This document shows, one piece after another, positions 34,701 to 45,081 of a DNA stretch of 64,000 nt. Origin of the DNA: Ceratodon purpureus (lineage: Eukaryota; Streptophyta; Bryopsida; Pseudoditrichales; Ditrichaceae). Under the pieces are notes generated by a model. It was not told the DNA's origin and did no database searches. It saw only the letters and a list, made by a program, of their open reading frames with translations. Within the stretch, counting starts at the first letter, position 1; every line of letters begins with the position of its first letter. Both the position numbers and the translations under genes were made by a program. Location of the stretch: contig CM026426.1 in NCBI GenBank assembly GCA_014871385.1, forward strand, positions 29,687,452 to 29,751,451, read 5' to 3'.

Positions 34701-36386
34701 TGGTGATCTGGAAATAATAGTTTTGGAGTCAAGTCGGTATAAGCCACTGCGTTGGTCGCGTGATGCACAGGCTACTAGTCTGCCATCTTTGCGGTCCCTG
34801 ATGAAACAGCCTTCCGACAAAAATTCGAGGCTAAGATTTTTATCGGCAATGTAACCAACAGACATGAGATTTTTCACAATACCAGGCAAAAACAAAACAT
34901 CCTCCACTGTCTTTATTTCTCCTGAACTCATCTTCATAGACACATTGCCTACGCCAGTTACAGCATGCCCCTGGCCCCCTGCTCAACGAACTTTAAGTCC
35001 GTGAGATGGTTTCAGTTTTGAAAAAACATCTGCATTGCCTGAAATGTGATTTGAGGCGCCTGAATCAAGGTACCAGGAGACTTGAGAGTTGTCCTGGTTG
35101 ATCGAATTTACCTCTAATTCGTTGAAGCATGCATCTACCACAGTGTATGCATCGGTTTCACCTTCATATTGCAGATCGAAGCCACTGTCAGATCCTTCCT
35201 GCTCTGTGTCTACCTGGTGCACTTGGCCATTGCGTCGGTGAGAGCGTTTTTCTATGAGCCGATGCTCCCAATCCTTGGCCCTGTCGATATGAGCCTTGAT
35301 CTCACATTCACGTTGAAGGTGGCCCTCTTCACCACAAAAATTGCAGACCTCCGCTCTGGGTCTCTCTGGACCGCGAGACTTGAAACGTGGTTGATAACTG
35401 AATGAAGAGCTACCTCTTGGCTGGTTCGATCCTTGGTGTGATGAGCCGGTGGTCTGCATTGAGCCTGGGGCTGATGGTTGGGGCTGCTGCATAGTCCTTC
35501 CCTGGTGACTGTGATGATAGTTTGGTCGCGGTGTCTGGTATGACTGAGGAGTGTATGTCGGCCGGCGGCTATATGCCCCATACTGATGCGACCCTCCATG
35601 ATATCCGAGAGTCTGACCCTGGTGTCTGAACGAGTTCGAGGATCTAAATCCTCCTCTTTGTATCATCAAAGCTTCACCGGTTTTCTCATAGTCATTCAGT
35701 CCCAACGACATCTCTACTGCGATGAGCTTTGATTCAAGATTCTCATAATCTGGTAATCTTTCTCCATCTAGAGTCATCCTCTTAAAAATATCATATTGAC
35801 TAGGTAGGTTTTGAACTGTCCAGTACACTACAATGGGCTCTGGAAGTTCAAGGTCAAGTTCCTAAAGTAGATCTACGACTTCCTTGACCTCTGTGAGAAA
35901 TGAGTCCATTGACATACTTTCTGATTTCCTCATATTGAAGAACTTTTCTATCAACATAATTGTGCGAGGACCATTGTGAGCTTCATAACGGTCTTTCAAC
36001 TTAGTCCAGCATCGGTGAGGTTCAGTGTACCTTTTGAGAAGTCTCAGTGTTGTGTTCTTGGCATTGTTGTTGATGGCTGCCAAGGCACTCTCTCTCCCCA
36101 AACGCTCGGTCTCTGTCATGTGAGCTGATGGTGGTGTGATACAGTAAGTAAACAGACCATCGCGCTGCAACATGTGCTTCATGCGATACGCCCATACAGC
36201 GTAGTTGTGTGCCCCCTCCAGGTGGTACGGTTCGGGAATGGACCATTCGCGAGTGACGTTTGGCCTTCGGAGCGCGCTGGATGATTTAGCATCTTCTTGG
36301 AGATCTGCCGATCCTCGTGTGAGCGAACTGGTCAAGGTTGGTGCAGCTGTTCTGGATACAGATCCGGTGCCCTGGATGTCTGCCAT
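31746..36386 (-). pseudogene. Copia gag-pol polyprotein region
   Basis: Order on the minus strand: gag (from 36,386, MADIQGTGSVSRTAAP); the zinc knuckle CNFCGEEGHLQREC; the protease site WYLDSGASNHISG; integrase (HSDVCGPF, FIDDFSRKTW, LRCDNGGEY, with the C-terminal part following); reverse transcriptase (FLNGHLTEEVYLEQPEGF, YGLKQSPRAWY, YVDDLKLTG); RNase H (SGYSDADYAQDPDDRISTSA, then ESEYRAL). The reading is split into a few open segments, so this copy counts as broken, with a handful of breaks. These proteins package, reverse transcribe and integrate the element's RNA. Confidence 0.88.
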
Positions 36387-36574
36387 GGAATGTTACTCGT
36401 AACCTATACTGAAGCTGCAAAGTGTTTGAGTATCGGGAAGATGGAGATGTAGGAGAAAAGGAGTGAAGCTATCTGGGACAAGACTTGCAAGAAAGAAGAA
36501 CGAATAATAAACTGATGCTAGATCACTCTTCGAGGTAGCCACCTCTCTATGAGATCTCACTGCCTAGGAAAGCT

Positions 36575-36586
36575 GCTCTAATACCA
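36575..36586 (-). other. Copia primer-binding site
   Basis: TGGTATTAGAGC on the minus strand, directly adjacent to the 5' LTR. It is the usual plant Copia site for initiator-Met tRNA (TGGTATCAGAGC) with one difference. Confidence 0.85.
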
Positions 36587-36763
36587 TGTTAAACTATGAC
36601 CACAAGACTCACTGTGTGGAACGTAACTGTTCGAGAAGGAAGGTAGAAGCAGGGGAGTTATATACGAAGAGGAGGACGAGATCTAAGGGATGAGAAAAGA
36701 GAACGTATTCGCAACGGAACAGTAATGTGATGGGATCCAAGAGTCGGACGCAAAGTTCCAACA
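36587..36763 (-). repeat. Copia 5' LTR
   Basis: Pairs with 31,070-31,246. Followed by the second GAGAC copy. Confidence 0.9.
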
Positions 36764-36994
36764 GAGACAAGGGTGTATAGAGTGTTGATATGTTCAAACA
36801 CTAACAACTGACAACTGTAACTGATGCGCAAGAGGGAGCAGCGACTCACTTGCTTTCGAGGGGATGGGCTCTGCAGGTAAGATCCCAAACCCGACTGCCT
36901 CGACTAAAGGGATAGGTGAAAATAAACAGTTGCTTTACTTTAAAAAAAAATAGATCTGTGGATGTTGCGTTTCTGTGCGGTGGGGTGGAGAGGA

Positions 36995-37512
36995 GGCGGC
37001 AAGTGTTGAAATTTCACATGGGATACTTGGGAATGAAAGTGCGCACCTGCAAGCTACGAGTACACATTTTTATGTAGATGTTCCCAATTCACATGAGAGC
37101 AACTACGAGAGTTGTGATCAACATGTGAGCATGGATCCTACTCTCAGAGAAGAGATAGAGAGGAACAACGAAGGGGGTATAAGTAAGTTTTTATGTTTGC
37201 CAGAATTAATTCCAGCAAAGAAGAGAAAACGTCAACAACCACTCTTAGATTACACAAATAGCAGAATTCTAACATCTGAAGACTATGTGAAGGGATTAGA
37301 GGCCCTCTTAGCTCAAAAAGAGGCACATGCAGGTGCTGCCAAGAAAAAAAAAGGAGGATAAGGAGGCTTCAAAAGAACAAAGAAAAATTGCAAAGGAACA
37401 GCAGCAACAAAAGGAGAAGGAAGAGCGGGCAGCACAAAGAGCATTAAAAAAGCAAGAGAAAGCTCTTCAGCAAGCCACGAGAAGAGTACCTCAAAATCGT
37501 ACAAATTTATAG
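36995..37512 (+). pseudogene. C-terminal piece of the pogo transposase
   Basis: The frame reads STHFYVDVPNSH, then GISKFLCLPELIPAKKRKRQ, QPLLDYTNSRILTSEDYVKG and a long Lys/Glu/Gln coil. This is the typical tail of plant and fungal pogo-family proteins: HFYV, then F-LP, then KRKRQ-PL-DYS-S-ILTS, then a K/E-rich helix. There is a frame change near 37,345 within an A-run. It continues the protein cut off at about 27,811. Confidence 0.6.
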
Positions 37513-38261
37513 TAGACTTATTGTACCAGAACTCATTTTCAAAAAAAGTATCATAGATGGAAATAAAGGTAACTTATTTTCAACATATATTTGCAAGTGC
37601 CTCCCATTTTGTTAAGTTTAATTAAAACTTAAGTATTTCTTGAAAAATACATCTATGTCATTTATTCCAAATGCAATACAAGGATCTCCATAGATGTGTT
37701 ATAAAGCTTTGCTCAGAAAACCAAATGTAGGCCTTAATGCTTACATAAGATTGATACGGTTGAATTTCCTCAACAATTTACTTTGTAATCAATTGTAAAA
37801 AACAAAACTTAGAAAATCAATAGATACTAGATTTTTTATTATTAGTACTTGATATTTGATATGAGTGGATCTAACTTGATCTTGTATGATAAAATAGAAA
37901 CACAACACTAATAAGCTAATAATAATACCATTAGTTTTCCTTAATAGTAATATTTCTATCACGTAGCAAACCTTGCTATGTTTGGTCCTTTGAAGGCTTG
38001 GTGTGAAAAAACTAAAATTCTAAATGAGGTTTTCTAAATAGGATGTGGTTACCAAATCACCAAACTTCTAGAAGTGCAAAAACTTATGAGAAAGATATTT
38101 CATTTTAGACGGGTACACCTCTACATAATTTGGAATCGACCCTAAAATGGTTGATTGGAGTCTTAGAGATTAATGGAATCCACACAAAATTTGAATAATA
38201 GTGGGAAGAAGAGTTTGAATAAAAGCGGGATTAAGAGCGAGCGGGAAAAGGATACATGAGG

Positions 38262-38345
38262 GCTACGGGGGGACCTCGTTGAGGCGACCGGCGGTCGCCT
38301 TGGGTAGACCGGGGGTCCCGATAGGTGGACCGGAGGTATATGTAG
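38262..38345 (+). repeat. Short array of a degenerate 21-bp repeat
   Basis: About four units, such as CGACCGGCGGTCGCCTTGGG, followed by related units starting AGACCGG and GGACCGG at 21-bp steps. It shares its consensus with the larger array at 39.3-40.1 kb. Confidence 0.6.
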
Positions 38346-39344
38346 GACGACTACTTCTGATGGGGTTGTGAGGGAAAAATGAGCCTTAAGAGGTTTGAAC
38401 ATGAGGCCTCCCTTTAACAAGGTTGACCTAAGGCTTTTTAAATTGTAGCCACTTCCCAATTTTTTATTTTTTTTGTACCTGGTGCGAATAATAGAGGTTG
38501 CAGTAATGGGCGAAGCAACTCATGCAAGAGAGGAGACATGGATAGGGAGTAACTCTTGGTAGTAAAGGTGAGTTTGGAGAACCCTCCATGGGCTACAACG
38601 TCTTGGGTATGGGTGACTGGGGGTTGCCAAAAAATTGTATTGCATTTGGATTTGGTGGTTCCATTGTTATAATTATTTTTTTAGTTGGTGAACAATGTTG
38701 AATCACTCATTAGTAAAAATCATTTAATTAACTAGAGTTGTAGAAAGGAGTGTAATTTAGCTTACCTAACTAGAGTATAACTTGGAGAGTAACAAGAGTT
38801 TAAAAACTCAAGTATACCTTGGAATATGACTTAGTATTTTTGTGATGGTAACAAAACTTGTAAAGTGAAGTTTAAAATTTTAACATCTGAATATCATTAC
38901 AACGTATAAGTCTTATATTTGATTTTTTTCCTACAATTGATAGCTATATTGCTTAAACCTTTAACCGAGTGAAAAAATAATGAAAAATATATTTATCATA
39001 GGATACAATAAACAATCTCTATAATTTATTATTGTTGAAAGTACAAACTTTTCAAATGTTGTACCGGGGTCGCGCCAATTGTACCGGCAGTCACCACTAT
39101 TGCTGTACTCGTAGTTGCCGTATTGTACTAGACTATGAGAGGTTCTTACAAACTGACCATTGTTGCAAGGAGTACCTTCTCCTCCTCGCCTCCTCTCCTA
39201 TGTCACTCATTAATGCAACCTCTTTAATTACCAGCATGTACAAAAAAACATTCTTTTTGGAAAGCGAGTACATTAAGTCAATGAAGATGGACAAAGACGT
39301 CAAGTTGGGGCCCCCACGAGGCACATTTTTTCCTTGCAGCCACA

Positions 39345-40140
39345 TTAGAAGAAATCGCCCGAGGGCGATCCGCGGTCGCCCTATGTATACTCGCAATCAT
39401 CCTAAAGCCACCCGCGATTTATAGAGGGCAACCCCTAGTCAATGCAAAGATGCAAGGTGACCCCCTCTATCCCCAAGGTCACTCTCTCTCTTGCCAAGGC
39501 AACTCCTTATTGCCCTTGGGCGACCTATTGTCGCACGAGGGCGACCCCTATTGCCTTAAGATAACCTCCTCTTGCCCTAAGGAGACCCCTATCACCCAAA
39601 TGCGACCCCCGGTTTCCTCAGGGGACCCCATGTCGTCCCAAGGAGATCCCACGTTGTCCTAGAGGGACCCCTAATTATCCCACGGGGACCCTCGGTTGCC
39701 CACGCGACTCCTAGTTGCCCAGAACAAATTCAGGTAGCCCCAGAGAAAACGCGGTTGCTCCAAGGCAAACCCGATCACTCTAAGGGGACTACTGTCGCCC
39801 ACATGACCCCAGGTTGTCCCAAATCAAATTCATGTTGCCCCACATTGAACTCAAGTCACCCTACAGCAAACCGAGGTCGCCCAAGGCAAATCCATGTTGC
39901 TCATGGCAAACTCAGGTCGTCCAATGGTGAACACCGGTCGCTCAAGGGGGACTACTGGTCGCTCCAGGGTCCCCCCAAGACGAACTTAGGTTGCCCCAAG
40001 GAGAACTCAGGTCGCCCGAGGGAAACTCAAGTCACCCCAGGGCAGATCTGAGTGTCCTAAAGGGACCCTTGATTGCCGCAGCGGGACCTCTGGTCTCTCA
40101 ATTGGCACCCTCGGTTGCCTTAGGGAGACCCCCGGCCGCC
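39345..40140 (+). repeat. Degenerate 21-bp minisatellite
   Basis: About 37 units of roughly 21 bp with a consensus near CGACCCCTAGTTGCCCAAGG. Unit length varies by a base or two in places. Translation gives a loose seven-residue repeat (G-D-P plus four). Units are well diverged, so the array is old. Confidence 0.75.
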
Positions 40141-40169
40141 AATGCACTAGAGCAGAATGGAGTCCATAG

Positions 40170-40735
40170 TGACTCTGTTTAACGTGGGTTTTAAGGCGAT
40201 TTAACGTGGATATTTTGGAACGTGGATTTTGAACGTTTGTGTCACTACAGTCTACTTTTTCAAAGTGCGCGTTACATGATTTTAACGTGCATGTTAAACG
40301 ACGTTAACGCACGTTCAGGCCAACAGGAGAAAGTTACCTGGGGTCAGTAATTCCAAGAAGTTTTAACATGCCACGTAGGCTTTTCACGCCTTTGGGCTGA
40401 GCTGATGTGGACAAGTATTCATAGACGGGGAAATATGAAGTTTTGCCTACATGGCATGTTAATTTGACGTCGAAAATGGTTTTTCAATGGTGGAGATAGA
40501 GACACGTGGCATGCTGGATGTTAGATCCAATTTTTTCAGGTCGAATTTCTCGGGCAATGTGTATTTCATTAAATGCACTTTAACGTGGGTACAATGTTTG
40601 CGTGGACGTTACTTAAAATGCAATTTAACAAGTACAAACGTAATGTAACGTGGTTGTAGATTGCATTGTAGATGTTTTTGTGAACACAATTAAACGTACG
40701 TAAACGCGTTGTAACGTATTTGCAAAAGAAGTGAA
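40170..40735. repeat. Cluster of TTAACGTGG-like motifs
   Basis: TTAACGTGG or close variants, in both orientations, occur at least ten times (for example 40,179, 40,201, 40,218, 40,278, 40,298, 40,579 and 40,647). ACGTG is a G-box/ABRE-type core, but such clusters also form subterminal repeats of DNA transposons. Confidence 0.45.
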
Positions 40736-41341
40736 CGACGTTCTGTTAGCTGGGTAATCACATGGAGATGTGTGAGGTCAAAGGAAGCAAGGGGAAAAAT
40801 ACGTGAGATAAGACTTGGAGAGAGGGGGGGGGGGAGTTTACTTAACTCAAGCCAGGGAAGTAGAGGGACAAACACTGCCTAGGGAAAGATCTGTAGTCAG
40901 GGGGGTCCTACCAATGATTAACTTAACTCACTAATCCCCGATGATTGGGTTGCCTTGGCCACGCAAAGCATCAGGGTAATCAGTTTAGGCCGTGGAAGTT
41001 GCCTTGGAGAGTGCCACGACGCAGAGTGGCAAAACCACAGCTTCCCAACCCTGGGATGGAGAGTGCCTAGTGCGCGAGGGTATACATGGCGTAGTGTGAG
41101 ATTAGGACTTAGGACTTAACCTTGTAACCCTTGGTTTCCTATCCTTCGACGATTCATGACAAGCCTACGTTCCGCGGCTGTGTGTTTGCAGAGAACAGAC
41201 AAGGCGTGCGAGGGGAGTGTGGTGTGAAGTCAAGGGAAAGAAGTGCGCAAGCGTAGATGTTTGCAAGATTCAAGAATAGAGTTGGAAGAGGGAGACTTAG
41301 ATGAGAAGTGAGGAAAATAGCTAGTCCGTGTTACACTGAGT

Positions 41342-41421
41342 TGTAGAGCAGAGCTCTGATTGTAGTGCTACAACATGCAAGCTAGACGGTGTAGAGCAGA
41401 GCTCTGATTGTAGTGCTACAA
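41342..41421 (+). repeat. Two-copy tandem duplication (48-bp period)
   Basis: A 32-bp unit starting TGTAGAGCAGAGCTCTGATT occurs at 41,342 and 41,390, and contains the palindrome CAGAGCTCTG. Confidence 0.7.
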
Positions 41422-42637
41422 TGTACATAAATATGGAAGTGTGAACTATGTAATCTGCCCTTGCTTTATACTGAAATAAACCTTAACGACGCCCTGCGCT
41501 TCCTTGGCTGTGGTCCTCGGTCGTGGTCCCCGTGGTTGCTGTAGCGAGTAACATTTTGCCCTCTTTTGCAGAGTGCAATTTGTAGCACGACGTGGTATCC
41601 GTATTCCTCCGGAAGGCACTTATTTGACACTAAACACCCTCCAAAGTAAACCACTCCGTGTTCGTTCCCACAAAGACCTATAGTTTTCTTCCTTTTAGAT
41701 TTTAACGGAAATCACCACCGGTGTCCGACCGTATTCCGTCTTACAACCGGTTGGCCGAATCCGGTAGTTTTTGCCTCGTTCCTATTTTCCGGCTTTTTAG
41801 ACTAGTGGCCGGTTCCCACTGATCCGTCTATCCTTTCAAGTGGCTGGATTTTCCACCGTCCCGTGACTTAAAGTGGCTGGACACCCCACTGTTCCTATCT
41901 ACCACCCGAGAAGTGGAGTAATAATCCTTCCGTATGACTAGGGACCGGTCCGGATAACTACTCAGTGCCGGTTATGGATACGGAAATCATACTACAATGA
42001 CATCACCTTACGGTTACACGGTATTCTACTATACTATCTCCCTTCCGGATTGGTTTGCAGTAGGATATCCGGCTTTTATCCCATCTACAGGAAGCGACCG
42101 GTCCGTTTCCGGATCCCGGTGTACACACGGCTCTCCGTGTCCTTGAGACTACCAGCCCTGCTGCAATACATCTCTCCTTCCCTACGGACTCCTTCCGGGA
42201 CTGGAAACCGTCAACACTCGACGCTTGACACCTCCCCAGTCTCTCCGGGCGCTCTCCAGACCATCCTACTGTTCAACACTCCTCCGGAACACTACTGAAG
42301 ACAATAGTACCACAAACCATACGGCAACGGACCCGTCAGCAGCCGGTTGACACAACAAATCCAAAAGTATATTCTCAATTGCAACAACAAAACGGCGTAC
42401 AAAAACAAGGCCCCGGCCTTGGAAAAACGTCTAACTTAAATACTAAAACCTATCGGTTCCTAAAGCGACCAAGTGGCCCACCGAGATCCAGAAATTCCGG
42501 ATCTCGGATCCGGGAATCCCGGACCGGTGGCCGCCTTCTATTCCTAGTTGCTGCCGTTATCTATCCGGATTGGCAGCCGGGTGCACTGGAGCCCCATCCT
42601 TAGTCGCTGCCATTTTATCCGGTCCCTATCCTAAACC

Positions 42638-44497
42638 CTACTCCTTGTGCTTATCGAGCCGGGGACTGTGCCGGGTTCCGTCCAACCGTTCCTTCTTCTG
42701 TACCCGCTTCAGTTTCTTCAACGAGGGGCCTTCTTCCGGAGTCTCAGATGCCGACGGTTCACTGGACTTCCGGGATCGTTCTGCTTGAACCGCCGGGGAT
42801 GGAGATCGTGCCGCCACCGGAACTGCGCTGAGATCCACCTGGAGCGTTTCCGGAGATCCCTGTACCGGCATAAAACCTTCCGGTGGTGGTCTCTGGTCCG
42901 GTCCCAAAGGGATGTTTCCGGGGTTAACAGTCTCGACTCCAGCCAAATTGGGTAGGGTGTGCAGACTGCTCAAGGTATCCGGGATAGGATCCTCCAGCGG
43001 GTGTCCTACCTCCTGTTGGGCTGACCGGATGGCCGACCGTATCGGAGAGGCTGGAGGCGGCACCGGTTCCCTGGGTGGGGACGGTGGTCTGGGCTCCTCT
43101 CGATCTGCCGGTGGCCCTGATGACGGACCGGCCTCTACGGAACCGAGGATCTCCACCAGGTTCTTCATCTGCGTCCAAGTGTCCTTCATCACCTGCGTCC
43201 GGTCGTGCATGAACTTTATAATCTTCTTCATAGTCGGATCCGGCTGACGGGTCAAGAAGGCTTGGTAAACGGCGCACTGATTTCCCACATCTACCGGAAG
43301 AGCTAAAGTGGCCTTGATCTCAGCGACCGACCGGATGGCCTCGACTGCCCGGTCACGGGCGTCACTGAAATCCTTCCGGGCATCAAGCACCTCCTGCTCG
43401 AGCTTCTGATTCCTCTCCCGGTACTTCGCTAGCCGGTCCATGTGCTTGTCCTGGAGACCGGCCAAGTCCCGGTGCTTGCGAAGAATACTCAGGCAATCCT
43501 CCAACCGGTCCGTCTCCGTAATGGACATTACCTCCCTAGCCAACCGGCCCTCCGCCTGCCTAGTCGACTGTAGGAACCGGGCATACGTCGAAGCCTGCTC
43601 AGATAGGTTAACTAAGTCCTGGTACGGATCCCCGGTGTGCGCCGGTGGTCCGGTGGGCTGTTGGACCTCCGTGTTCAAGGTTCGCTTGGCCGGTGTGGGA
43701 GTCCGTGGTGATCCGGATGGCTGTCCCTTCTCCTGGTTGGGGCGGGGTCTCTTAGCCGGCGTGGAGGAGACCTCGATAACATCATCATCATCGTCCTGAT
43801 CGGACACTTCTTCCGGTTCAGCGAACTGCTGATAGCTTATGATCTCATCGTACTCCCGGATCTCCTCAGGACTCAACAGCCCCTTGTGACGGTAGAGGTG
43901 AATGAGGAAAGACGGAAGGCAGGTGGCCTGCTTCTTGGTCTTCCGGAGATTGGCTACCTGCCGGTCGATTATCGTCTTCATCATGACACCCCAGTCTACC
44001 GTGAATTCACCGATCATGGCCCCAATGAAAACGGACGCCCACTTGATGGTTATCCGTTTGGGCTTTTCCGGATGGAAAATAGGGTTCATAAACCCTACTA
44101 CTCTCCGGGCCTCCGGACTCGCGATGTCCTCCAGCTCCCATCCTTCTCTCGGATCTCCGGACCCCTTGAGATACCGGTGTACGAACTCCCGGGTCTCCGG
44201 TGTCGAGACCTCTCCAGAGTTCTTGAAACCATACGTATCCCTCCAGACTTGTGCAGTCCACTTATCCGGCTCTCCCCGGATGGTTCCTCGATTCTCGGGA
44301 TTCTTGACGAGGATCTCATGGGCCGGAAGGGCATGCTTCCAACCCCATGCCTTGTCCAGTAGGACCTCACAACCCATAGATTCTAAGGCGGTCCGGAGGA
44401 GCTCCCTCTCCCTCTCGTCTGCCGGCATCAACGGCATTACCCGTTGTACCCTGAACAACTCTCCTTCCGCCGCCGGTTCCTTCCCTTTTCTACCCAT
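42638..44497 (-). CDS. 619-residue open protein, possibly first (gag-like) ORF of a retroelement
   Basis: One uninterrupted frame from ATG 44,497 (MGRKGKEPAAEG) to 42,638. Residues about 60-230 form a globular part (GFMNPIFHPEKPKRITIKWA, then GEFTVDWGVMMKTIIDRQVA, then PSFLIHLYRHKGLLSPEEI). An acidic patch (DQDDDDDVIEV) follows, then a long coiled coil at about 320-440, then a Pro/Ser-rich, basic tail. No protease, polymerase or zinc motif is seen. A TATA box lies about 200 bp upstream and the 5' flank belongs to an LTR-like sequence found again at 62,126. This suggests a gag-like ORF of an LTR element, but the family is not recognised. CCGG tetranucleotides are extremely dense across the gene. 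Confidence 0.5.
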   Translation of the reverse strand: MGRKGKEPAAEGELFRVQRVMPLMPADERERELLRTALESMGCEVLLDKAWGWKHALPAHEILVKNPENRGTIRGEPDKWTAQVWRDTYGFKNSGEVSTPETREFVHRYLKGSGDPREGWELEDIASPEARRVVGFMNPIFHPEKPKRITIKWASVFIGAMIGEFTVDWGVMMKTIIDRQVANLRKTKKQATCLPSFLIHLYRHKGLLSPEEIREYDEIISYQQFAEPEEVSDQDDDDDVIEVSSTPAKRPRPNQEKGQPSGSPRTPTPAKRTLNTEVQQPTGPPAHTGDPYQDLVNLSEQASTYARFLQSTRQAEGRLAREVMSITETDRLEDCLSILRKHRDLAGLQDKHMDRLAKYRERNQKLEQEVLDARKDFSDARDRAVEAIRSVAEIKATLALPVDVGNQCAVYQAFLTRQPDPTMKKIIKFMHDRTQVMKDTWTQMKNLVEILGSVEAGPSSGPPADREEPRPPSPPREPVPPPASPIRSAIRSAQQEVGHPLEDPIPDTLSSLHTLPNLAGVETVNPGNIPLGPDQRPPPEGFMPVQGSPETLQVDLSAVPVAARSPSPAVQAERSRKSSEPSASETPEEGPSLKKLKRVQKKERLDGTRHSPRLDKHKE

Positions 44498-44499
44498 TC

Positions 44500-45081
44500 T
44501 GCTAAGTCCTCCTCTCCGTCACTCCGGTAACACCTGCACGCATGATCCTCACCACAATCTCTCGCCTAACGGAAACACTTCCGTCTCACCTTCTCTCTCC
44601 TACCGTCCAACCCTAACTGCGCCCTCCGCCTTAGAACGCAAGGACCCGGCGTGCCACAAAATGACAAAGAGAAAGGAGGAGCACGGCTGTTCTTCCTCCT
44701 TTTATACCTGCCCTCACGCCCACCCGTTCGTAGCTCATCATGACGGACGGTCGTAGCCCTTCATCATTGGACGGTCGCGACCGGCGGCGTTTTAATGGTT
44801 GCAGCCATTCTCCCCGTGTGCGTTGTACCTTTTGGTGGTTATCCTTAAGTCTACCGTGTCAGGGTTCTGTCATACGGACTGTACCCCTCTCCTCCACCGC
44901 AGACGACCGGATCTCACCCGGCTGACCTTCTGGTCTCTTATTTATTCGGCCAACCGTCTTAACCGGTTGTTTCACTTATCGGCTTAGTACTTCCGTATTT
45001 CTAACATAAAATTTTTAAATTTTTATCATTTTCCTACCGGAATTAGTATTCCGGTGTGTCAACCGTGGAAATCACTTTCCA
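44500..45081 (-). repeat. LTR-like sequence upstream of the 619-residue gene
   Basis: On the minus strand it starts TGTGGAAAGTGATTTCCAC at 45,081. The first 250-300 bp match 62,126-62,395 closely in the opposite orientation. Two hairpins open it: GTGGAAA/TTTCCAC and ACCGGAAT/ATTCCGGT, each with a 4-base loop. It begins with TG as LTRs do and carries a TATA box. A matching second LTR for this unit was not found between 37.5 and 42.6 kb. Confidence 0.5.
44698..44708 (-). promoter_or_regulatory. TATA box of the 619-residue gene
   Basis: GGTATAAAAGG on the minus strand, about 200 bp before ATG 44,497, within the LTR-like sequence. Confidence 0.55.

Larger units (their letters stand above)
31070..36763 (-). 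mobile_element. Ty1/Copia LTR retrotransposon
   Basis: The two 177-bp LTRs differ at about four positions and are flanked by a perfect GAGAC target duplication (31,065-31,069 and 36,764-36,768). The primer site next to the 5' LTR is TGGTATTAGAGC, complementary to initiator-Met tRNA. A purine tract AAGAGGGGG precedes the 3' LTR. About 5.7 kb in all, with the usual Copia order of gag, protease, integrase, reverse transcriptase and RNase H. LTR similarity of about 98 percent means a young insertion. The coding part looks nearly whole, with a small number of breaks. Confidence 0.92.
18604..37512 (+). mobile_element. pogo-family (Tc1/mariner superfamily) transposon, interrupted
   Basis: Three pieces on the plus strand belong to one pogo-type gene: a likely N-terminal piece (18,604-18,803), the helix-turn-helix plus DDE part (26,293-27,825) and the C-terminal tail (about 36,995-37,512). 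The first gap is exactly element A2. The second gap, about 9.1 kb, holds host exon fragments and a Copia element. The order and orientation of the pieces match the family. The terminal inverted repeats and the TA duplication of the pogo element itself were not found. Confidence 0.6.
37513..42300. other. Long stretch without recognised genes
   Basis: AT-rich DNA with two arrays of a 21-bp minisatellite, a cluster of ACGT-core motifs and a short tandem duplication, each listed separately. Open frames over the minisatellite are a by-product of its period being a multiple of three. Confidence 0.5.

Noticed and set aside
27826-36980. Helitron call with defined ends
   Set aside because: No 5' TC with 3' hairpin plus CTRR was found at either border, so only capture of exons is claimed.
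39345-40182. Protein genes over the GDP-x4 repeat region
   Set aside because: Open frames occur because the repeat period is 21 bp. No ATG-initiated frame spans the array and frames swap between units.
40145-40250. CACTAG at 40,145 and CACTACAG at 40,243 as ends of another CACTA element
   Set aside because: No partner end TAGTG with a matching inverted repeat and no 3-bp duplication could be found. The nearby motif cluster alone is not enough.
37513-42300. CRISPR-like array for the 21-bp repeat region
   Set aside because: Units are contiguous and degenerate, with no spacers, and the genome is eukaryotic.
43886-44756. Long plus-strand frames opposite the 619-residue gene
   Set aside because: The minus frame is uninterrupted for 619 codons, starts at ATG behind a TATA box and has globular and coiled-coil sequence. 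The plus frames are its shadows.
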